This document shows positions 57,205 through 64,000 of a DNA stretch of 64,000 nt, piece after piece; positions within the stretch are counted from its first letter, which is position 1, and each line of letters begins with the position of its first letter. The notes beneath the pieces are model-generated. The model ran no database searches. It worked only from the letters and a program-made list of their open reading frames with translations, and was not told the origin of the DNA. The position numbers were made by a program, and so were the translations under genes. The stretch is from Taxawa tesnikishii (nom. ined.) (Eukaryota > Ascomycota > Dothideomycetes > Dothideales), in NCBI GenBank assembly GCA_030247885.1, contig JAPDRO010000003.1:1922001-1986000 (forward strand), in the 5' to 3' direction.

Positions 57205-59539
57205 TCATGTGCACAGGAATACTGTTCTGGAAGGTGCTCTAGGCTTGTTACCTCTGGTGGTCATCCGATCCACAATACGCGCATTGGTTTGAGTCAAGAA
57301 CCCAAGGCTGGGGGTCCAGCGCTGGAGCAGAAGTTTACGGGGTAGCCAGAACATCCTGAACTATGGGTACGTCTGGGCCATGAAACAGAAAGTCACCGCA
57401 ATAGCGGACCTAAACGACCGTCTACTTGGATCCGCCTCATTCAACATCATTGATCTGCAATATGGTCACGCGGGATTTCAGATGCCATCCTTTGCAGCGG
57501 TGTTGAGGATTACTAACTGTTCTGGCCTGGCAAGGACGTGGAAACTTGCCCTCAGGGGTACTCTCATATGACTGCGAGATAACACGCGCAATACCACACT
57601 TCTTCCGAACATGATCGATACGTCTATCGGCACGAGCATCCCAATTTCGTGGAGACCGAGAACTATTTACAAAGAGACTTGCTATGAATAACGAACGTAA
57701 AACACAGGACTAGATGCTTCTCTTCCGTGCATGAGCACTCCCTCGAGGAGCAACATCTAATAAAGCCTTGAACAAGCGTGCTTCTCTCGTGTTCTTATTA
57801 TTTGTTATTGTCTGGGCCTACAAAAGACATTGACATGCTTGTATGATCGTACCAAAGTACTGTATCAGTATGCTCATTACATCCTGTCCTCTTCGACAAA
57901 TCCATTCTCTGGGTGGGGTGAAGTCGGACGCATAGAGCGAGGTTTGACGAAGCCCTCGTTTCCTTTCCCTATTCGGCTGTACCAAAACTAAACTCGTTCC
58001 TTCCGTATCTGTTTCGTCCATTTCCGCTCCTTCTCGCACAATTAAAACAAAACACTCTTTGCAAAACTCCCCGGTTCTCTGTCATCCTTTTCCATCTACT
58101 TCTCTGAATTTGGAGCACAGTGCGACGGGCAAGGAGAGTTTTCATGGTGCTCCTTCCCGGCACTATCGAAAATCCACTTGAAGAGTGCAGCACCCCACTG
58201 CCCCTCTATGTTGCAAGGCATGGCCATCGAGAGTAGTACACGTCTTTCTTCCGCAAGCACGGTGCCCAGACAATACTACAATCAAATTTACAGCGCCACG
58301 TTGGTCTTCAGTCCATTGTCCACCATCTGACTGACTACAGTTGCTCCTTCCTTTCCTCCTTCCCTCCTTCCTGCTTCTACCACGTTCCATGCAGTAACGT
58401 CTATGGGGCCCCTTCCCCGGGTTCTAACGTCATGCCACGATAACTGAATCCTCCGATTCCGGTCTCAGACGTGTTTCACACCGCACCAGCCTAACGGTGG
58501 CTTCTTTCCACGAACGTCAACAACCAAGAACGGCAACGTCGAAGCGTGGGTTCGCGACGCTACGACGCTCGCATACAACGGCGCTCTTGTCTCACTCGCA
58601 CAACCGTCTGTCTCACTCGCACCAGACTTGAACCACCCACTCCCAGAATTAGCTTCGCTTGTATCCATGTGGCTATTTCGGACATCTTCTCAATCGATGC
58701 GTTCTACTCAAAGCGGGAATCAGGAGGGAGAGTATGAGGACTTCCTCCGCATTCTGTTCAACTATGAACCTCATCATCTGTGCATCCACCCCGCCCAGAC
58801 CGATGTCGCCTTCCTTTCAACGGTGGTCCTTCTTCTCCATCTACCGTCCATAACGTTGCGCCACAAAAACCTCAACGTCTTCCTTATCTCTCTTTTACGT
58901 ACGCACATCCTTCGTCTTTCCTGCGCCAAGTCACGAGTGGCCAACTTGTGGGGCCTGCTGTACGAGGTGCGCCTTTAATATAGTTTGTTGCTCTTATGCT
59001 TTAGTACTCGGCCAGAAGCAGGCATCTTGTGCAGACGGCCTCGAAGACCCCGCAGAGCCTTCAACTGAGCATCACTCCCCATACTCATGATATGTAGTGT
59101 TTCACTTCTCTAGCGATGGTAACCCCATCACCGGTTAACTCTCGTTGTAGCCGTTGGGGGTTGAACGGAAACTCACCGGTCGACGAGCGTTACGTTGTGA
59201 GACCGCAACCATGAGCTTCACAACGCTCACAACGTCACGAGGGTCAAACACAACGGTCTTTCGGTCTTGCTCGGTTGCTAAATTTGTATCCGAACGACGA
59301 ACTGGGGAGCATTGCGATGAGAGGTAAACGACGAGGTGAGCCTGTTTCCATATGCCTTCCATGCCAATTTTCCTGTGTTCAAAACCACCCTTTATAAGAT
59401 CTCTTGCAGAGGGAAAAAATGGGGGCGTCTTGTATACGCATCAAATCCCATACGCTCAACATGATCGGATGCTCATCCCACGCTGCACCTTGTCAACGCA
59501 GTTCCATGTCCCATTCAGCATCAAAAGTTCTTATTTCGT
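57205..59539. other. 2.3 kb intergenic region
   Basis: Between the 3' ends of the DUF7704 and oxidoreductase genes (convergent). Short frames on both strands, a pyrimidine-rich stretch around 58340-58380 (TCCTTCC repeats), no recognised gene, RNA or transposon. Confidence 0.5.
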
Positions 59540-61227
59540 CTATTTCAAGCTCCACTCGCCGTCCTTCTCCACAATCTCCACGCTCCTCTTCTCATCCAAA
59601 CTCCTCCTTCCGGCCTCCAAGATGGCGCCGGTAGCAATGGTGTTCTTCAGCGTCGGCAGACCGCGCTTGTCCAGCTCGTCCAGCGTCACCTTGCCATCCT
59701 TGAGGTCTGCGATGGCGTCGACGAACTTCTCGAAGGAAACATAACCGTATCCGCCCTGGCCGGCGAAGTTGCCGGACTCGTCGGGTGCGTACTTCATGTA
59801 GAACCTGCGGAAGGAACGTTAGTGAAGATCTTGAGCGCAGTGGGCGGAGCATCCAGGGTAGGGATTAGAGGTCGAGAGGAGGGGATGTACTCACGGGTTG
59901 TACCACATCAGCTGACCCTGGTCATCCTCGGCTACGTCGTATCCTCTCTTGGCTTGGTTGACTCTGACCTCGCCCTTGCTCGCCATGTAGTGGAAGTATT
60001 GGTTGGAATGGACACCGGCCTTCTGCGGGGCGGTCCAGCTCGAGGTGTAGACACCGGTCGCTCTCCTGCCGCTGCCGTCCTTCTTCTCCCAGTCCACGAC
60101 CAGCGTGATGGTGTCCTCCGTCTTCGGGTCACATCCCAGATCCGTGGCGATACCCGTCGAGGCGCTGGCGGTGACCTTTGTGGGGCGGTACGAGGGCACC
60201 ATGGACTCGTTGACGTCGATGTGATGCGAGTTGAGGTAGTAGCTGATGTCCGAGTCCTTGCCGGCCCAGGCCTTGAAGGTCTCGAGCTGGCTCTTGGGCT
60301 GGCTCATGTAGGAGTAGAAGTAGTTGAAGTCGCCGAGGTTCTTGGCCTTGGCGCGGGCGTCCGAGTAGGCAGGATCGAAGCGCTTGTGGTGCTCGATGTA
60401 GACGAAGACGCCGTGCTTGCGGGACTCCTCGAGGAGGGTGAGGTGGTCCTGCAGCAGCTTTGTGGCGGGCTTGGTGATCATGACGTGGATTTTACGCTGG
60501 ATGGCGTACAGGGCAATGGGGAAGTGGGTGGGGTCAGGAGTGAAGATGGTGATGGCATCGCCAGGGAGAGGGCGTCGATGGCGGTCTTGTAGGCTTCTGG
60601 GTCGCGCTTGTCGTTTTCTGGGAACGAGTCGAAAGAGGTGTCGAGGTTGTTGTAGACCTGGGTGATGTTCTTGTTCAGGTGTTCGCCTGGAGTGAGGTGT
60701 CAGGAGCCGTGAGAGAGAGACGCGCCCGTCTCGCCGCCCGTGCACTCAAGCTGGGACTAGAACCGAGCAGATGGGGCTGTATGCGACACTGCACCGCGAG
60801 TTCATTCTGCCCTTGGCGACCATGGGCTCGCAGCGTGTTCGTCATCACCGTCTTCGGGGCCACCACTGCGTGCGATCCAGCGATCAAGCTCGTCCAGACA
60901 GCGAAAGAGAAGGATCAGACTCACGGATAGCAGGGAATTTGTTTCCAGACTAGTCTCGCATCAGCATGATTGTCTTCGCCAGGAGTACTACGTTATTGTA
61001 CTTACAGTGCCGACCATGGACAGCTTGCCGACCTTCCCCTCCTTCGCAGGTCAAACAGTGTCAGACCGACAACACCGACCTTCTTGTCAGAACCGGACAT
61101 TCCGCCGCCCACGAAACCGGTCGTGTACTCGCCGGTACCTTATGGAGGTCAAACCCAGAGCCATTGGAGCAGCGCTTGCAACCCTTTGCACGAACTCACC
61201 AACCATGAGCACATTGAGAGGCGCCAT
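59540..61227 (-). CDS. Gfo/Idh/MocA-family NAD(P)-dependent oxidoreductase
   Basis: About 414 residues in five exons: 61200-61227, 61006-61138, 60925-60949 (25 nt), 59895-60686 and 59540-59804. The start [20 protein letters not shown] is a Rossmann nucleotide-binding loop. Then come [40 protein letters not shown], the family lysine motif as ITKPATK, and the C-terminal barrel ([34 protein letters not shown]). Family members oxidise or reduce sugars, inositols and sugar acids; the substrate here is unknown. Two one-base gaps are inferred, near 61034-61039 and at G3 60564-60566. The 25-nt third exon (SGNKFPAIR) is supported by good splice sites on both sides and by continuous family sequence across it. 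The gene is divergent from an aldolase. Confidence 0.85.
60925..60949 (-). other. 25-nt microexon of the oxidoreductase gene
   Basis: Flanked by ACTAG acceptor and GTGAGT donor; encodes SGNKFPAI plus one base. Upstream and downstream introns are 56 and 238 bp. Confidence 0.7.
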
Positions 61228-61985
61228 TTTCCCTGTCGGCTTTTGCTTCCTTGAACCTGGGGGTTTGGGGGGGGTTTACAAATACGATTGGGAGAACAGG
61301 AGAGAAGCAATTGAGACTGAAGAAAGAGCGAGAGGAGGAAGAGAAGGAGAAGCAGAGCGGCCGGGTGCGCTCGTTACGTACTACCTACGGCGATATATGG
61401 CAAAATGTTTGCCGCGAGCGACCAAGGCGGATGAATTTTGGAGGGATGGAGGGGGCATCTGCTGTCATTATTTCCCCCGACGAGGGGCACTCCACACTTC
61501 TCGGCGTTTGTTGACACTCATTCGTGGAGGAATCCAGACTTCCACCAATCATCGAATGAACACGCCGGCGCATGTCCCAGCAACACGTTCAGAGGCCGAC
61601 GACTGGCAACGACTGGCACGACTGGCTGTGCGCTGCGTGCGTCCTTTTGCTGGCAGAAAGAAACACCCCCGCCTGCATTGGTGGGGCATCCTGGGCCATT
61701 CCGTCCAATCTACCACGTACCAGATACAACCGGTAGGGCAGCAGTAATTGTGAGCGCACCATATCACCCGGCGCGCTTTTTAAGAGCAGGGCCGTTGCCG
61801 CCTGCAGCTTGCTCTCTCTAGAAAACATTTCCTCTTTTCCCTCTCCCTTTCCCTTTCCCTCTCCCTCTGCCTCTCCCATTGATTGATACCCATACCTGTG
61901 CCTCTCGCAATCGACTACCCCTGCCTACTGGCAAGACAGACACCGCTTTTCATACTCTCTTCCACACCCCCCCAACCAACGCGCA
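61228..61985. promoter_or_regulatory. Shared divergent promoter of oxidoreductase and aldolase
   Basis: 758 bp between divergent start codons. On the aldolase side a CT-rich tract at about 61829-61877 (runs of CCCTTT/CCCTCT) lies just upstream of the start, typical of strongly expressed filamentous-fungal genes. TTTTTAAGAG at 61779-61788 is a weak TATA-like candidate. Confidence 0.55.
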
Positions 61986-62951
61986 ATGGCCTCCAACGGC
62001 TCCAAGCAGCGCACGCCGCTCCGCCATGGCATCTACGCCCCCACCATGACCTTCTTCGACCCAAAGACCGAGGACCTCGACATCCCCACCATCAAGAAGC
62101 ACGCCGTGCGCCTCGCCGAGGCAGGCCTCGTCGGTCTCGTCACCATGGGTTCCAACGGTGAAGCCGTGCACCTGACCCGCGAAGAGAAGACGGCCGTGAC
62201 CAAGGCGACGCGGGAAGCACTCGACGAGGCCGGCTACAAGGACGTGCCGGTCATAGTGGGCGCGTCGGAGCAGAGCATCCGCGGCACCATCGAACTGTGC
62301 AAGCAGGCCCACGAGGCGGGCGGCGAGTACGTCCTCCTGGTGCCGCCGTCCTACTACCGCTACGCCATGAACGAGACCGCCATCGAGGAGTACTACACCA
62401 GCGTGGCCGACGAGTCGCCCTGCCCCATCGTGCTGTACAACTACCCCGGGGCCGTCGCCGGCATCGACATGGACTCGGACTTCATGATCAAGCTGGCCCA
62501 GCACAAGAACATCATCGGCACAAAGTTCACGGACGCGAACACGGGGAAGCTGACCCGAGTCGCCGCCGCCACAAACGCCTGCTCCGTCAAGGGCCACGGC
62601 AGCGGCTGGATGGCCTTCGGCGGCATCGCCGACTTCACCGTCCAGACCGCCGCGTCCGGCGGCAGCGGCATCATCGCCGGCGGCGCCAACGTCCTGCCCA
62701 AGCTCTGCGTCAAGGTCTGGAACCTGTGGGCCGAGGGCAAGTACGACGAGGCCATGGAGCTGCAGAAGGTCCTGAGCAAGGGCGACTGGGTCCTGACAAA
62801 GGCCGCCATCCCCGGCACAAAGGCCGCCATCGAGATGGAGTACGGATACGGCGGGTTCCCGAGGAGGCCGCTGCAGAGGCTCAGTGAGGAGGGAAGGCAG
62901 CATGTCAAGCAAGGCATCGCCGAGGCCATGAAGATCGAGAAGAGTTTGTAG
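61986..62951 (+). CDS. DapA/N-acetylneuraminate lyase-family aldolase
   Basis: 321 residues, one exon, strongly C-biased third positions, which suggests high expression. The (beta/alpha)8 fold shows the 2-keto acid binding loop as TMGSNGEAVHLTREEK, the catalytic Tyr in IVLYNYPGAVAG and the Schiff-base lysine in IIGTKFTDANTGKL. Fungal members include L-threo-3-deoxy-hexulosonate aldolase (galacturonate pathway), 2-keto-3-deoxy-rhamnonate aldolase and 4-hydroxy-2-oxoglutarate aldolase; which of these applies cannot be decided here. The lack of a mitochondrial presequence argues somewhat against hydroxyoxoglutarate aldolase. Its divergent partner, a sugar-type oxidoreductase, suggests a shared sugar-acid catabolic pathway. 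Confidence 0.9.
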   Translation: MASNGSKQRTPLRHGIYAPTMTFFDPKTEDLDIPTIKKHAVRLAEAGLVGLVTMGSNGEAVHLTREEKTAVTKATREALDEAGYKDVPVIVGASEQSIRGTIELCKQAHEAGGEYVLLVPPSYYRYAMNETAIEEYYTSVADESPCPIVLYNYPGAVAGIDMDSDFMIKLAQHKNIIGTKFTDANTGKLTRVAAATNACSVKGHGSGWMAFGGIADFTVQTAASGGSGIIAGGANVLPKLCVKVWNLWAEGKYDEAMELQKVLSKGDWVLTKAAIPGTKAAIEMEYGYGGFPRRPLQRLSEEGRQHVKQGIAEAMKIEKSL

Positions 62952-63646
62952 ATACCTATTTCTCAATGAGAGCGACTGATTGAATGCGGTTTTATGATTA
63001 GAGGTTGTGCGTCGTGGCCTGTACCATGTTTAAAATTCAGTCTTCCCGGCCGAAAGGCCAACGTGGGTTGATACAGTCGATCGATTGGAGGTGTGACGCT
63101 TGTTTGGATCGTGTTGTTTCCATGATTGCCTTCGTCGTCGCTGGCATCAAAAGTCCGTGAAATCGTCACGGGTCGCTAGGATGATGGTGGACTGGACAAC
63201 CGTAGATAGACTAGCTCAAGCGGTAAGACACAACTCAATGCGCACACTCCAGAATGCGAGCGTGCAGTGGCTAATGGATGTCGGGACGCAACGTGTTCTC
63301 ATACCAGGAACGGGCAGCATGATAAAGGTCAGTGAATCCATTCGGATCGTACGGATGAGAGCATCAATAAGGAGTGTGGGAAGAGAACAGACAGCCAGGA
63401 CGGCCGCAACTGTTCGGCGACCGGGTATCGTAGTCAGCGACGCTAGCCCTACGATTGAACCAATCAAGGAAAACATTAGGTGTGGTACTGGCAACACGAC
63501 TGTGATCATTTCACAGCATCATCATTTCATTTGCATGTGCTCTAAGACACTGTATGAAGCCACTGTTGGATGTCCAGAACGCCAGTACGCTCAAATTTTT
63601 CTGATCCCCGTCAATCCCAAACCACACCAGCTCTACGAAGAGACAT
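62952..63646. other. Intergenic between convergent genes
   Basis: 695 bp including the aldolase 3' UTR and that of the ribosomal protein gene. A 195-codon plus frame (63100-63687) overlaps the antisense of the ribosomal gene and lacks protein features. Confidence 0.5.
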
Positions 63647-64000
63647 CTAGTACTCGGCGGCACCGCTCTGGGGGAACTCGAAGTTGACACCCTTGCCGGT
63701 CAGACGCTTGTAGACCTCGGAGTAGGTGTCGAGGCGGTAGTCAACACCACCACGCTCCTTCTCGTCCAGGATGACCTTGAGAGTCTTGCTGCCGTCCTCC
63801 TTGGTGCGGATACGCTTGCCGACGATCTCGACGGGGTAAACGAGGTCGTTGAGGATGGCGTCGTGGACAGCGGTCAGGGTGCGAGAGCGAGGACGCTTCT
63901 GCTTCTGGTTGGTGCGGGAGTTGACAGAGCGCTTAGGGCGGGGCAGGATGCGGCGCTGAGCAACAAAGAGGACGTGGCGGTCGGAGAACTTCTTCTCGAG
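63647..64000 (-). CDS. RPS7: 40S ribosomal protein eS7, C-terminal part
   Basis: 118 codons of the C-terminal end; the start lies beyond the window. It reads [60 protein letters not shown], then [20 protein letters not shown] and ends SGAAEY, all hallmarks of eS7 of the small ribosomal subunit. The codons are strongly biased to C/G thirds, as expected for a highly expressed gene. No frame break here. It was missed by a start-codon-based scan because its ATG is outside the window. Confidence 0.97.
   Translation of the reverse strand, partial: LEKKFSDRHVLFVAQRRILPRPKRSVNSRTNQKQKRPRSRTLTAVHDAILNDLVYPVEIVGKRIRTKEDGSKTLKVILDEKERGGVDYRLDTYSEVYKRLTGKGVNFEFPQSGAAEY

Noticed and set aside
59822-60592. 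256-codon plus-strand frame
   Set aside because: Antisense of the oxidoreductase; Val/Gly/Glu-rich artefact.
61950-62966. 338-codon minus-strand frame
   Set aside because: Antisense shadow of the aldolase caused by strong GC3 bias.
63100-63687. 195-codon plus-strand frame next to RPS7
   Set aside because: Overlaps the antisense of RPS7 codons and has no recognisable feature.

Overview
The window looks like nuclear DNA of a filamentous ascomycete (Pezizomycotina, perhaps a dothideomycete; the class is a guess). Genes lie on both strands with gaps of a few hundred bases, most introns are 49-120 bp with GT..AG ends, and the gene set is typical of moulds: a peroxisomal ABCD transporter, SAGA/NuA4 subunit Tra1, Rdh54, Prp45, an Ark/Prk kinase, GPI-anchored Ser/Thr-rich wall proteins and a DOMON-cytochrome b561 protein. 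I recognise no tRNA, rRNA or CRISPR, and no complete mobile element.

Layout. 1-509: 3' end of a GPI-anchored wall protein. 1575-4190(-): peroxisomal fatty-acyl transporter. About 4480-4870(-): possible relic of a p24/GOLD gene. 5383-5894(-): small ankyrin protein. 6230-8030(-) and 8474-9367(+): divergent PRP45 and YIH1/IMPACT. 9562-10133(-): a previously hidden small cysteine-rich secreted protein. 10445-11735(-): nitronate monooxygenase. 13052-14807(-) and 15245-17460(+): divergent PSD1 and a HERP/Usa1-like ER protein. 17888-20707(+): RDH54. 21220-22977(-): DOMON-cytochrome b561. 24867-36483(-): TRA1. 36484-39734: gene-poor, with decayed Copia-like LTR pieces. 39735-40602(+): DUF4188 protein. 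41535-42443(-): EFM4-like methyltransferase. 42895-46265(+): Ark/Prk kinase. 47326-48825(+): Thr/Pro-rich GPI protein. 49312-50623(-): unknown polytopic membrane protein. 51420-52289(-): short-chain dehydrogenase. 53421-55760(-): F-box/WD40 protein. 56667-57204(+): DUF7704 membrane protein. 59540-61227(-) and 61986-62951(+): divergent MocA-type oxidoreductase and DapA-type aldolase. 63647-64000(-): 3' end of ribosomal protein eS7.

The dominant oddity is technical or evolutionary. At least twelve otherwise well-conserved genes need one to three tiny indels, almost always one missing base in or beside a short homopolymer, to read as one protein. Such lesions hit housekeeping genes (TRA1, PRP45, EFM4, the F-box protein), so uncorrected sequencing deletions are far likelier than gene death. 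The split reading frames should be read as single genes. Most genes are unrelated housekeeping functions; the clearest functional pairing is the divergent oxidoreductase/aldolase pair near the right end.
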